Of a DNA stretch of 64,000 nt, positions 1 through 12,152 are shown piece after piece. Source of the DNA: Patiria pectinifera (Eukaryota; Echinodermata; Asteroidea; Valvatida; Asterinidae). The position numbers and the translations under genes are program-made. Under the pieces are notes generated by a model, which saw only the letters and a program-made list of their open reading frames with translations, searched no databases and had not been told where the DNA came from. The stretch is from contig CM057147.1 of the NCBI GenBank assembly GCA_029964075.1, positions 17,691,513 to 17,755,512 of the forward strand. The letters run 5' to 3'. Position 1 is the first letter of the stretch. Each line of letters starts with the position of its first letter.

Positions 1-70
1 ACCATGTTCTTCTTCCTGGGCACCATCAACCCGGGATTGGAGAGGCTCACGGACAACGATCAGAACGTTG
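1..70 (+). CDS. Exon (partial) of an SLC43-like MFS transporter, end of TM7
   Basis: The sequence is open from the first base and ends at a good splice donor, GTTG|gtaggt, with the gt at 71-72. It encodes 23 residues plus one base (phase 1): a hydrophobic run MFFFLG, then TINPGLERLTDNDQNV. The FFFLGTINPGL stretch matches what I know of LAT3/LAT4 proteins (SLC43A1/A2), where the end of TM7 carries a 'GTLNPML'-like motif. The exon probably starts upstream of the window. The assignment rests mainly on how well the four exons join. The next exon (41848) starts with two bases that complete the split codon as Val. Known vertebrate SLC43 proteins move large neutral amino acids or nucleobases across the plasma membrane; the substrate of this homologue is unknown. 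Confidence 0.75.
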
Positions 71-173
71 GTAGGTCAGGGGGGAGCTGAAGCCTGGTTG
101 GCGTAACGGTACTTTCCTCGCCTTCCACTACTGTGACCTGCTGCCGATTTCACGAAATAGTGGGTTACTCACA
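71..173 (+). other. Intron start, non-satellite
   Basis: About 100 bases of ordinary intron sequence lie between the splice donor at 71 and the first recognisable satellite base. I see no gene or motif here. The change to satellite is abrupt at about 174, in the middle of a monomer (at the GTTTTGG block). Confidence 0.6.
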
Positions 174-2451
174 GTTTTGGAGACATTTTTATCAAAAGCC
201 AAAAAGTTTGGTTTTCTCAGTGGATACTGAATGTAATGAGTTGAACTCTTTAGGGAATTCAATTCTGGCCTCTAGGCACCTCGTGAAATTTATTGAGCAA
301 TTTTTGTCGAGTTGTAATGTTTGGGTCAAAAACTGACTTTTTCGATGATGCCGGCTATGGAAAACGTTGAAGTTTTGGGGGCATTTGGTAAAAAATTAAA
401 AAGTTTTGTTTTCTCACTGGATTCTGAATGTAATGAGTTGAACTCTTCAGGGAATTCAATTCTGGCCTCTAGGCACCTCGTGTAAACTTTTGTGCAATTT
501 TTGTCAAGTTGGATTTTTGGGTCAAAAACTGAATTTTTTCGATGATGCCGGCTATGGAAAACGTTGAAGTTTTGGGGGTATTTTATAAAAATCCAAAAAG
601 TTTGTTTTTCTCAGTGGATACTGAATGTAATGAGTTGAACTCTTCAGGGAATTCAATTCTGGCCTCTAGGCACCTCGTGTAAACTTTTGAGCAATTTTCT
701 TCGAGTTGGATTTTTGGGTCAAAAACTGACTTTTTCGATGATGCCGGCTATGGAAAACGTTGAAGTTTTGGGGACATTTTATAAAAAGCCAAAAAGTTTG
801 GTTTTCTCACAGGATACTGAATGTAATGAGTTGAACTCTTCAGGGAATTCAATTCTGGCCTCTAGGCACCTCGTGTAAACTTTTGTGCATTTTTTGTCGA
901 GTTGGATTTTTGGGTCAAAAACTGATTTTTTTGATGATGCCGGCTATGGAAAACGTTGAAGTTTTGGGGACATTTTATAAAAAGCCAAAAAGTTTGGTTT
1001 TCTCACAGGATACTAAATGTAATGAGTTGAACTCTTCAGGGAATTGAATTCTGGCCTCTAGGCACCTCGTGTAAACTTTTGAGCAATTTTTGTTCAGTTG
1101 CATTTTTGGGTCAAAAACTGACTTTTTCGATGATGCCGGCTATGGAAAACGTTGAAGTTTTAGGGGCATTTGGTAAAAAATTAAAAAGTTTTGTTTTCTC
1201 ACTGGATTCTGAATGTAATGAGTTGAACTCTGCAGGGAATTCAATGCTGGTCTCTAGGCACCTCGTGTAAACTTTTGAGCAATTTTTGTCGCGTTGGATT
1301 TTTGGGTCAAAAACTGACTTTTTCGATGATGCCGGCTATGGAAAACGTTGATGTTTTGGGGGCATTTTATAAAAAGCCAAAAAGTTTGGTTTTCTCACTG
1401 GATACTGAATGTAATGAGTTGAACTCTTCAGGGAATTCAATGCTGGTCTCTAGGCATCTCGTGTAAACTTTTGAGCAATTTTATTTCAGTTGGATTTTTG
1501 GGTCAAAAACTGATTTTTTCGATGATGCCGGCTATGGAAAACGTTGAAGTTTTGGGGGCATTTGGTAAAAAATTAAAAAGTTTTGTTTTGTCACTGGATT
1601 CTGAATGTAATGAGTTGAACTCCTCAGGGAATTCAATTCTGGCCTCTAGGCACCTCGTGTAAACTTTTGAGCAATTTTTGTCGAGTTGTAATGTTTGGGT
1701 CAAAAACTGACTTTTTCGATGATGCCGGCTATGGAAAACGTTGAAGTTTTGGGGGCATTTGGTAAAAACTTAAAAAGTTTGGTTTTCTCACTGGATTCTG
1801 AATGTAATGAGTTGAACTCTTCAGGGAATTCAATGCTGTTCTCTAGGCACCTCGTGTAAACTTTTGAGCAATTTTTGTCGAGTTGGATTTTTTGGTCAAA
1901 AACTGACTTTTTCGATGATGCCGGCTATGGAAAACGTTGATGTTTTGGGGGCATTTTATAAAAAGCCAAAAAGTTTGGTTTTCTCACTGGATACTGAATG
2001 TAATGAGTTGAACTCTTCAGGGAATTCAATGCTGGTCTCTAGGCACCTCGTGTAAACTTTTGAGCAATTTTTGTCGAGTTGGATTTTTTGGTCAAAAACT
2101 GACTTTTTCGCTGATGCCGGCTATGGAAAACGTTGAAGTTTTGGGGGCATTTGGTAAAAAATTAAAAAGTTTTGTTTTCTCACTAGATTCTGAATGTAAT
2201 GAGTTGAACTCTTCAGGGAATTCAATTCTGGCCTCTAGGCACCCCGTGTAAACTTTTGAGCAATTTTTCTTCAGTTGGATTTTTGGGTCAAAAACTGATT
2301 TTTTCGATGATGCCGGCTATGGAAAACGTTGAAGTTTTGGGTGCATTTGGTAAAAACTTAAAAAGTTTGGTTTTCTCACTGGATTCTGAATGTAATGAGT
2401 TGAACTCTGCAGGGAATTCAATGCTGGTCTCTAGGCACCTCGTGTAAACTT

Positions 2452-2647
2452 TTGAGCAATTTTTGTCGAGTTGGATTTTTGGGTCAAAAACTGACTTTTT
2501 CGATGATGCCGGCTATGGAAAACGTTGATGTTTTGGGGGCATTTTATAAAAAGCCAAAAAGTTTGGTTTTCTCACTGGATACTGAATGTAATGAGTTGAA
2601 CTCTTCAGGGAATTCAATGCTGGTCTCTAGGCATCTCGTGTAAACTT
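2452..2647 (+). repeat. Exemplar satellite monomer (Y subtype, 196 bp)
   Basis: This unit can serve as a reference. It starts at TTGAGCAAT (2452). The CENP-B-box-like core is at 2498-2514, NaeI GCCGGC at 2508-2513, AclI AACGTT at 2521-2526 and EcoRI GAATTC at 2610-2615. It ends just before the next TTGAGCAAT. It is the Y form (ttttataaaaagcc, GGATACTG, AATGCTGGTCTCTAGG). The G form differs at linked sites (ttggtaaaaaattaa, GGATTCTG, AATTCTGGCCTCTAGG). Confidence 0.9.
2498..2514 (+). promoter_or_regulatory. CENP-B-box-like motif (one per monomer)
   Basis: The 17-mer TTTCGATGATGCCGGCT has the spacing of the mammalian CENP-B box core (TTCG, four bases, A, two bases, CGGG). It matches 7 of the 9 essential positions: TTCG is complete, the central A is T, and CGGG is CGGC. 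It recurs in nearly every monomer of all three arrays. Occasional variants are TTCGCTGA and TTTGATGA. By my estimate a 7/9 match somewhere in a 196 bp unit on either strand is roughly a coin toss by chance. The claim therefore rests on its position in the most conserved block, not on the match alone. Confidence 0.25.
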
Positions 2648-5600
2648 TTGAGCAATTTTTGTTCAGTTGGATTTTTGTGTCAAAAACTGACTTTTTCGAT
2701 GATGCCGGCTATGGAAAACGTTGAAGTTTTGGGGGCATTTGGTAAAAAATTAAAAAGTTTTGTTTTCTCACTGGATTCTGAATGTAATGAGTTGAACTCT
2801 TCAGGGAATTCAATTCTGGCCTCTAGGCAACTTGTGTAAACTTTTGAGCAATTTTTGTCGAGTTGGATTTTTGGGTCAAAAACTGACTTTTTCGATGATG
2901 CCGGCTATGGAAAACGTTGAAGTTTTGGGGGCATTTGGTAAAAAATTAAAAAGTTTGTTTTCTCACTGGATTCTGAATGTAATGAGTTGAACTCTTCAGG
3001 GAATTCAATTCTGGCCTCTAGGCACCTCGTGTAAACTTTTGAGCAATTTTTGTCGAGTTGGATTTTTGGGTCAAAAACTGACTTTTTTGATGATGCCGGC
3101 TATGGAAAACGTTGAAGTTTTGGGGGCATTTTATAAAAAGCCAAAAAGTTTAGTTTTCTCACGGGATACTGACTGTAATGAGTTGAACTCTTCAGGGAAT
3201 TCAATGCTGGTCTCTAGGCACCTCGTGTAAACTTTTGAGCAATTTTTGTCAAGTTGGATTTTTGGGTCAAAAACTGACTTTTTCGATGATGCCGGCTATG
3301 GAAAACGTTGAAGTTTTGGGGGCATTTGGTAAAAAATTAAAAAGTTTTGTTTTCTCACTGGATTCTGAATGTAATGAGTTGAACTCTTCAGGGAATTCAA
3401 TTCTGGCCTCTAGGCAACTTGTTTAAACTTTTGAGCAATTTTTGTCGAGTTGGATTTTTGGGTCAAAAACTGACTTTTTCGATGATGCCGGCTATGGAAA
3501 ACGTTGAAGTTTTGGGGCCATTTGGTAAAAAATTAAAAAGTTTGGTTTTCTCACTGGATTCTGAATGTAATGAGTTGAACTCTTCAGGGAATTCAATTCT
3601 GGCCTCTAGGCACCTCGTGTAAACTTTTGAGCAATTTTTGTCGAGTTTGATTTTTGGGTCAAAAACTTACTTTTTCGATGATGCCGGCTATGGCAAACGT
3701 TGATGTTTTGGGGGCATTTTATAAAAACTTAAAAAGTTTTGTTTTCTCACTGGATTCTGAATGTAATGAGTTGAACTCTTCAGGGAATTCAATTCTGGCC
3801 TCTAGGCAACTTGTGTAAACTTTTGAGCAATTTTTGTTCAGTTGGATTTTTTGGTCAAAAACTGACTTTTTCGATGATGCCGGCTATGGAAAACGTTGAA
3901 GTTTTGGGGGCATTTGGTAAAAAATTAAAAAGTTTTGTTTTCTCACTGGATTCTGAATGTAATGAGTTGAACTCTTCAGGGAATTCAATTCTGGCCTTTA
4001 GGCACCCCGTGTAAACTTTTGAGAAATTTTTGTCGAGTTGGATTTTTTGGTCAAAAACTGACTTTTTCGATGATGCCGGCTATGGAAAACGTTGAAGTTT
4101 TGGGGGCATTTGGTAAAAAATGAAAAAGTTTTGTTTTCTCACTGGATTCTGAATGTAATGAGTTAAACTCTTCAGGGAATTCAATTCTGGCCTCTAGGCA
4201 CCCCGTGTAAACTTTTGAGAAATTTTTGTCGAGTTGGATTTTTTGGGTCAAAAACTGACTTTTTCGATGATGCCGGCTATGGAAAACGTTGATGTTTTGG
4301 GGGCATTTGGTAAAAAATTAAAAAGTTTTGTTTTGTCACTGGATTCTGAATGTAATGAGTTGAACTCTTCAGGGAATTCAATTCTGGCCTCTAGGCAACT
4401 TGTGTAAACTTTTGAGCAATTTTTGTCGAGTTGGATTTTTGGGTCAAAAACTGACTTTTTCGATGATGCCGGCTATGGAAAACGTTGAAGTTTTGGGGGC
4501 ATTTGGTAAAAAATTAAAAAGTTTTGTTTTCTCACTGGATTCTGAATGTAATGAGTTGAACTCTTCAGGGAATTCAATTCTGGCCTCTAGGCACCTCGTG
4601 TAAACTTTTGTGCAATTTTTGTCGAGTTGGATTTTTGGGTCAAAAACTGACTTTTTCGCTGATGCCGGCTATGGAAAACGTTGAAGTTTTGGGGGCATTT
4701 TATAAAAAGCCAAAAAGTTTAGTTTTCTCACGGGATACTGACTGTAATGAGTTGAACTCTTCAGGGAATTCAATGCTGGTCTCTAGGCACCCCGTGTAAA
4801 CTTTTGAGCAATTTTTGTCGAGTTGGATTTTTGGGTCAAAAACTGACTTTTTCGCTGATGCCGGCTATGGAAAACGTTGAAGTTTTGGGGGCATTTGGTA
4901 AAAAATTAAAAAGTTTTGTTTTCTCACTGGATTCTGAATGTAATGAGTTGAACTCTTCAGGAAATTCAATTCTGGCCTCTAGGCAACTTGTGTAAACTCT
5001 TGAGCAATTTTTGTCGAGTTGGATTTTTGGGTCAAAAACTGACTTTTTCGATGATGCCGGCTATGGAAAACGTTGATGTTTTGGGGGCATTTGGTAAAAA
5101 ATTAAAAAATTTTGTTTTTTCACTGGATTCTGAATGTAATGAGTTGAACTCTTCAGGGAATTCAATTCTGGCCTCTCGGCAACTTGTGTAAACTTTTGAG
5201 CAATTTTTGTTCAGTTGGATTTTTGGGTCAAAAACTGACTTTTTCGATGATGCCGGCTATGGAAAAGGTTGAAGTTTTGGGGGCATTTGGTAAAAAATTA
5301 AAAAGTTTGGTTTTGTCACTGGATTCTGAATGTAATGAGTTGAACTCTTCAGCGAATTCAATTCTGGCCTCTAGGCACCCCGTGTAAACTTTTGAGAAAT
5401 TTTTGTCGAGTTTGATTTTTTGGTCAAAAACTGACTTTTTCGATGATGCCGGCTATGGAAAACGTTGAAGTTTTGGGGGCATTTGGTAAAAAATTAAAAA
5501 GTTTTGTTTTCTCACTGGATTCTGAATGTAATGAGTTGAACTCTTCAGGGAATTCAATTCTGGCCTCTAGGCACCCCGTGTAAACTTTTGAGAAATTTTT

Positions 5601-5656
5601 GTCGAGTTGGATTTTTTGGTCAAAAACTGACTTTTTTGATGATGCCGGCTATGGAA

Positions 5657-8520
5657 AACATTGAAGTTTTGGGGGTATTTTATAAAAATCCAAAAAGTTT
5701 GTTTTTCTCAGTGGATACTGAATGTAATGAGTTGAACTCTTCAGGGAATTCGATTCTGCCCTCTAGGCACCTCGTGTAAACTTTTGAGGAATTTTCTTCG
5801 AGTTGGATTTTTGGGTCAAAAACTTACTTTTTCGATGATGCCGGCTATGGAAAACGTTGAAGTTTTGGGGACATTTTATAAAAAGCCAAAACGTTTGGTT
5901 TTCTCACAGGATACTGAATGTAATGAGTTGAACTCTTCAGGGAATTCAATTCTGGCCTCTAGGCACCTCGTGTAAACTTTTGTGCATTTTTTGTCGAGTT
6001 GGATTTTTGGGTCAAAAACTGATTTTTTTGATGATGCCGGCTATGGAAAACGTTGAAGTTTTGGGGACATTTTATAAATAGCCAAAAAGTTTGGTTTTCT
6101 CACAGGATACTAAATGTAATGAGTTGAACTCTTCAGGGAATTGAATTCTGGCCTCTAGGCACCTCGTGTAAACTTTTGAGCAATTTTTGTTCAGTTGCAT
6201 TTTTGGGTCAAAAACTGACTTTTTCGATGATGCCGGCTATGGAAAACGTTGAAGTTTTAGGGGCATTTGGTAAAAACTTAAAAAGTTTTGTTTTCTCACT
6301 GGATTCTGAATGTAATGAGTTGAACTCTGCAGGGAATTCAATGCTGGTCTCTAGGCACCTCGTGTAAACTTTTGAGCAATTTTTGTCGAGTTGGATTTTT
6401 GGGTCAAAAACTGACTTTTTCGATGATGCCGGCTATGGAAAACGTTGATGTTTTGGGGGCATTTTATAAAAAGCCAAAAAGTTTGGTTTTCTCACTGGAT
6501 ACTGAATGTAATGAGTTGAACTCTTCAGGGAATTCAATGCTGGTCTCTAGGCATCTCGTGTAAACTTTTGAGCAATTTTATTTCAGTTGGATTTTTGGGT
6601 CAAAAACTGATTTTTTTGATGATGCCGGCTATGGAAAACGTTGAAGTTTTGGGGGCATTTGGTAAAAAATTAAAAAGTTTTGTTTTGTCACTGGATTCTG
6701 AATGTAATGAGTTGAACTCTTCAGTGAATTCAATTCTGGCCTCTAGGCACCCCGTGTAAACTTTTGAGCAATTTTTCTTCAGTTGGATTTTTGGGTCAAA
6801 AACTGATTTTTTCGATGATGCCGGCTATGGAAAACGTTGAAGTTTTGGGGGCATTTGGTAAAAAATTAAAAAGTTTTGTTTTCTCACTGGATTCTGAATG
6901 TAATGAGTTGAACTCTTCAGGGAATTCAATTCTGGCCTCTAGGCACCTCGTGTAAACTTTTGAGCAATTTTTGTCGAGTTGGATTTTTGGGTCAAAAACT
7001 GACTTTTTCGCTGATGCCGGCTATGGAAAACGTTGAAGTTTTGGGGGCATTTTATAAAAAGCCAAAAAGTTTAGTTTTCTCACGGGATACTGACTGTAAT
7101 GAGTTGAACTCTTCAGGGAATTCAATGCTGGTCTCTAGGCACCTCGTGTAAACTTTTGAGCAATTTTTGTCGAGTTGGATTTTTGGGTCAAAAACTGACT
7201 TTTTCGATGATGCCGGCTATGGAAAACGTTGAAGTTTTGGGGGCATTTGGTAAAAAATTAAAAAGTTTTGTTTTCTCACTGGATTCTGAATGTAATGAGT
7301 TGAACTCTTCAGGGAATTCAATTCTGGCCTCTAGGCAACTTGTTTAAACTTTTGAGCAATTTTTGTCGAGTTGGATTTTTTGGTCAAAAACTGACTTTTT
7401 CGATGATGCCGGCTATGGAAAACGTTGAAGTTTTGGGGCCATTTGGTAAAAAATTAAAAAGTTTGGTTTTCTCACTGGATTCTGAATGTAATGAGTTGAA
7501 CTCTTCAGGGAATTCAATTCTGGCCTCTAGGCACCTCGTGTAAACTTTTGAGCAATTTTTGTCGAGTTTGATTTTTGGGTCAAAAACTGACTTTTTCGAT
7601 GATGCCGGCTATGGAAAACGTTGATGTTTTGGGGGCATTTGGTAAAAAATTAAAAAGTTTTGTTTTGTCACTGGATTCTGAATGTAATGAGTTGAACTCT
7701 TCAGGGAATTCAATTCTGGCCTCTAGGCAACTTGTGTAAACTTTTGAGCAATTTTTGTCGAGTTGGATTTTTGGGTCAAAAACTGACTTTTTCGATGATG
7801 CCGGCTATGGAAAACGTTGAAGTTTTGGGGGCATTTGGTAAAAAATTAAAAAGTTTTGTTTTCTCACTGGATTCTGAATGTAATGAGTTGAACTCTTCAG
7901 GGAATTCAATTCTGGCCTCTAGGCACCTCGTGTAAACTTTTGAGCAATTTTTGTCGAGTTGGATTTTTGGGTCAAAAACTGACTTTTTCGCTGATGCCGG
8001 CTATGGAAAACGTTGAAGTTTTGGGGGCATTTGGTAAAAAATTAAAAAGTTTTGTTTTCTCACTGGTTTCTGAATGTAATGAGTTGAACTCTTCAGGGAA
8101 TTCAATTCTGGCCTCTAGGCAACTTGTGTAAACTTTTGAGCAATTTTTGTCGAGTTGGATTTTTGGGTCAAATACTGACTTTTTCGCTGATGCCGGCTAT
8201 GGAAAACGTTGAAGTTTTGGGTGCATTTGGTAAAAAATTAAAAAGTTTGGTTTTCTCACTGGATTCTGAATGTAATGAGTTGAACTCTTCAGGAAATTCA
8301 ATTCTGGCCTCTAGGCAACTTGTGTAAACTCTTGAGCAATTTTTGTCGAGTTGGATTTTTGGGTCAAAAACTGACTTTTTCGATGATGCCGGCTATGGAA
8401 AACGTTGATGTTTTGGGGGCATTTGGTAAAAAATTAAAAAATTTTGTTTTTTCACTGGATTCTGAATGTAATGAGTTGAACTCTTCAGGGAATTCAATTC
8501 TGGCCTCTCGGCAACTTGTG
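5657..8520 (+). repeat. Multi-monomer duplication I, shortened copy
   Basis: This block pairs with 560-5190. The offset falls from 5097 (up to about 6760) to 4508, then 3921 (from about 6960), then 3332 (from about 7600). Each step is 587-589 bases, three monomers. The copy has therefore lost nine monomers relative to its partner in three equal steps, or the partner gained them. Confidence 0.75.
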
Positions 8521-8723
8521 TAAACTTTTGAGCAATTTTTGTCGAGTTGGATTTTTTGGTCAAAAACTGACTTTTTCGATGATGCCGGCTATGGAAAACG
8601 TTGAAGTTTTGGGGGCATTTGGTAAAAAATTAAAAAGTTTTGTTTTCTCACTGGATTCTGAATGTAATGAGTTGAACTCTTCAGGGAATTCAATTCTGGC
8701 CTCTAGGCACCCCGTGTAAACTT

Positions 8724-9700
8724 TTGAGCAATTTTTGTCGAGTTGGATTTTTGGGTCAAAAACTGACTTTTTCGATGATGCCGGCTATGGAAAACGTTGA
8801 AGTTTTGGGGGCATTTGGTAAAAAATTAAAAAGTTTTGTTTTCTCACTGGATTCTGAATGTAATGAGTTGAACTCTTCAGGGAATTCAATTCTGGCCTCT
8901 AGGCACCTCGTGTAAACTTTTGAGCAATTTTTGTCGAGTTGGATTTTTGGGTCAAAAACTGACTTTTTCGATGATGCCGGCTATGGAAAACGTTGAAGTT
9001 TTGGGGGCATTTTATAAAAATCCAAAAAGTTTGGTTTTCTCACTGGATACTGAATGTAATGAGTTGAACTCTTCAGGGAATTCAATGCTGGTCTCTTGGC
9101 ACCTCGTGTAAACTTTTGAGCAATTTTTGTCGAGTTGGATTTTTGGGTCAAAAACTGACTTTTTCGCTGATGCCGGCTATGGAAAGCGTTGAAGTTTTGG
9201 GCGCATTTTATAAAAAGCCAAAAAGTTTTGTTTTCTCACTGGATACTGAATGTAATGAGTTGAACTCTTCAGGGAATTCAATGCTGGTCTCTAGGCACCT
9301 CGTGTAAACTTTTGAGCAATTTTTGTCGAGTTGGATTTTTGGGTCAAAAACTGACTTTTTCGCTGATGCCGGCTATGGAAAACGTTGAAGTTTTGGGGGC
9401 ATTTGGTAAAAAATTAAAAAGTTTTGTTTTCTCACTGGATTCTGAATGTAATGAGTTGAACTCTTCAGGGAATTCAATTCTGGCCTCTAGGCAACTTGTG
9501 TAAACTTTTGAGCAATTTTTGTCGAGTTGGATTTTTGGGTCAAAAACTGACTTTTTCGATGATGCCGGCTATGGAAAACGTTGATGTTTTGGGGGCATTT
9601 GGTAAAAAATTAAAAAGTTTTGTTTTCTAACTGGATTCTGAATGTAATGAGTTGAACTTTTCAGGGAATTCAATTCTGGCCTTTAGGCAACTTGTGTAAA
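8724..9700 (+). repeat. Nine-monomer duplication II, first copy
   Basis: The block pairs with 10488-11460 at an offset of 1764 bases, exactly nine 196 bp units. Shared private variants are CTCTTGGCACC (9092/10856), GGGCGCATTTTATAAA (9198/10962) and TTTTCTAACTGG (9624/11388). Confidence 0.8.
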
Positions 9701-11070
9701 CTTTTGAGCAATTTTTGTTCAGTTGGATTTTTGGGTCAAAAACTGATTTTTTCGATGATGCCGGCTATGGAAAACGTTGAAGTTTTGGGGACCTTTGGTA
9801 AAAACTTAAAAAGTTTTGTTTTCTCACTGGATTCTGAATGTAATGAGTTGAACTCTTCAGGGAATTCAATGCTGGTCTCTAGGCACCTCGTGTAAACTTT
9901 TGAGCAATTTTTGTCGAGTTGGAGTTTTGGGTCAAAAACTGACTTTTTCGATGATGCCGGCTATGGAAAACGTTGAAGTTTTGGGGGCATTTGGTAAAAA
10001 ATTAAAAAGTTTGGTTTTCTCACTGGATTCTGAATGTAATGAGTTGAACTCTTCAGGGAATTCTATTCTGGCCTCTAGGCAACTTGTGTAAACTTTTGAG
10101 CAATTTTTGTCGAGTTGGATTTTTGGGTCAAAAACTGACTTTTTCGATGATGCCGGCTATGGAAAACGTTGATGTTTTGGGGGCATTTGGTAAAAAATTA
10201 AAGAGTTTTGTTTTCTCACTGGATTCTGAATGTAATGATTTGAACTCTTCAGGGAATTCAATTCTGGCCTCTAGGCAACTTGTGTAAACTTTTGAGCAAT
10301 TTTTGTGGAGTTGGATTTTTGGGTCAAAAACTGACTTTTTCGATGATGCCGGCTATGGAAAACGTTGAAGTTTTGGGGGCATTTGGTAAAAAATTAAAAA
10401 GTTTTGTTTTCTCACTGGATTCTGAATGTAATGTGTTGAACTCTTCAGGGAATTCAATTCTGGCCTCTAGGCACCCCGTGTAAACTTTTGAGCAATTTTT
10501 GTCGAGTTGGATTTTTTGGTCAAAAACTGACTTTTTCGATGATGCCGGCTATGGAAAACGTTGAAGTTTTGGGGGCATTTGGTAAAAAATTAAAAAGTTT
10601 TGTTTTCTCACTGGATTCTGAATGTAATGAGTTGAACTCTTCAGGGAATTCAATTCTGGCCTCTAGGCAACTTGTGTAAACTTTTGAGCAATTTTTGTCG
10701 AGTTGGATTTTTGGGTCAAAAACTGACTTTTTCGATGATGCCGGCTATGGAAAACGTTGAAGTTTTGGGGGCATTTTATAAAAATCCAAAAAGTTTTGTT
10801 TTCTCACTGGATACTGAATGTAATGAGTTGAACTCTTCAGGGAATTCAATGCTGGTCTCTTGGCACCTCGTGTAAACTTTTGAGCAATTTTTGTCGAGTT
10901 GGATTTTTGGGTCAAAAACTGACTTTTTCGCTGATGCCGGCTATGGAAAACGTTGAAGTTTTGGGCGCATTTTATAAAAAGCCAAAAAGTTTGGTTTTCT
11001 CACTGGATACTGAATGTAATGAGTTGAACTCTTCAGGGAATTCAATGCTGGTCTCTAGGCACCTCGTGTA
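9610..11070 (+). repeat. 13-monomer duplication III, first copy
   Basis: The block pairs with 12153-13612 at offset 2542-2543, about 13 monomers. Diagnostic variants are TCTAACTGG with GAACTTTTCAGG and GGCCTTTAGG (9626-9690), GTTGGAGTTTTGGG (9918), TTGTGGAGTTGG (10302) and the Y-type unit with 'aaaatccaaaaag' (10790). Confidence 0.8.
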
Positions 11071-11460
11071 AACTTTTGAGCAATTTTTGTCGAGTTGGAT
11101 TTTTGGGTCAAAAACTGACTTTTTCGCTGATGCCGGCTATGGAAAACGTTGAAGTTTTGGGGGCATTTGGTAAAAACTTAAAAAGTTTTGTTTTCTCACT
11201 GGATTCTGAATGTAATGAGTTGAACTCTTCAGGGAATTCAATTCTGGCCTCTAGGCAACTTGTGTAAACTTTTGAGCAATTTTTGTCGAGTTGGATTTTT
11301 GGGTCAACAACTGACTTTTTCGATGATGCCGGCTATGGAAAACGTTGATGTTTTGGGGGCATTTGGTAAAAAATTAAAAAGTTTTGTTTTCTAACTGGAT
11401 ACTGAATGTAATGAGTTGAACTCTTCAGGGAATTCAATGCTGGTCTCTAGGCACCTCGTG
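10488..11460 (+). repeat. Nine-monomer duplication II, second copy
   Basis: This is the partner of 8724-9700 at offset 1764. It overlaps the source of duplication III, so the same stretch has been copied at least twice with different period lengths. Confidence 0.75.
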
Positions 11461-12152
11461 TAAACTTTTGAGCAATTTTTGTCGAGTTGGATTTTTGGGT
11501 CAAAAACTGACTTTTTCGATGATGCCGGCTATGGCAAACGTTGAAGTTTTGGGGGCATTTTATAAAAATCCAAAAAGTTTGGTTTTCTCACTGGATACTG
11601 AATGTAATGAGTTGAACTCTTCAGGGAATTCAATGCTGGTCTCTTGGCACCTCGTGTAAACTTTTGAGCAATTTTTGTCGAGTTGGATTTTGGGTCAAAA
11701 CTGACTTTTCGATGATGCCGGCTATGGAAAGCGTTGAAGCTTTGGGGGCATTGTATAAACAACCCAAAAATTATGTTTTCTCACTGGATACTGAATGTAA
11801 TGAGTTGAACTCTTCAGGGAATTCAATGCTGGTCTCTAGGCACCTCGTGTAAACTTTTGAGCAATTTTTGTCGAGTTGGATTTTTGGGTCAAAAACTGAC
11901 TTTTTCGATGATGCCGGCTATGGCAAACGTTGAAGTTTTGGGGCATTTGGTAAAAAATTAAAAGGTTTTGTTTTCTCACTGGATTCTGAATGTAATGAGT
12001 TGAACTCTTCAGGGAATTCAATTCTGGCCTCTAGGCAACTTGTGTAAACTTTTGAGCAATTTTTGTCGAGTTGGAGTTTTGGGTCAAAAACTGACTTTTC
12101 GATGATGCCGGCTATGGAAAACGTTGAAGTTTTTGGGTCATTTTGTAAAAAA

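Larger units (their letters stand above)
560..5190 (+). repeat. Multi-monomer duplication I, long copy
   Basis: Rare variants in this block recur in the same order in 5657-8520. Examples are 'gggggtattttataaaaatc' with CTCAGTGG (579), CACAGGATAC (808), GTTGCATTTTTGG (1098), ATTTCAGTTGG (1484) and CACGGGATACTGACTG (3160). The shared order shows that a block of about 24 monomers was copied as one piece. The copy starts at an offset of 5097 bases (26 monomers). Confidence 0.8.
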
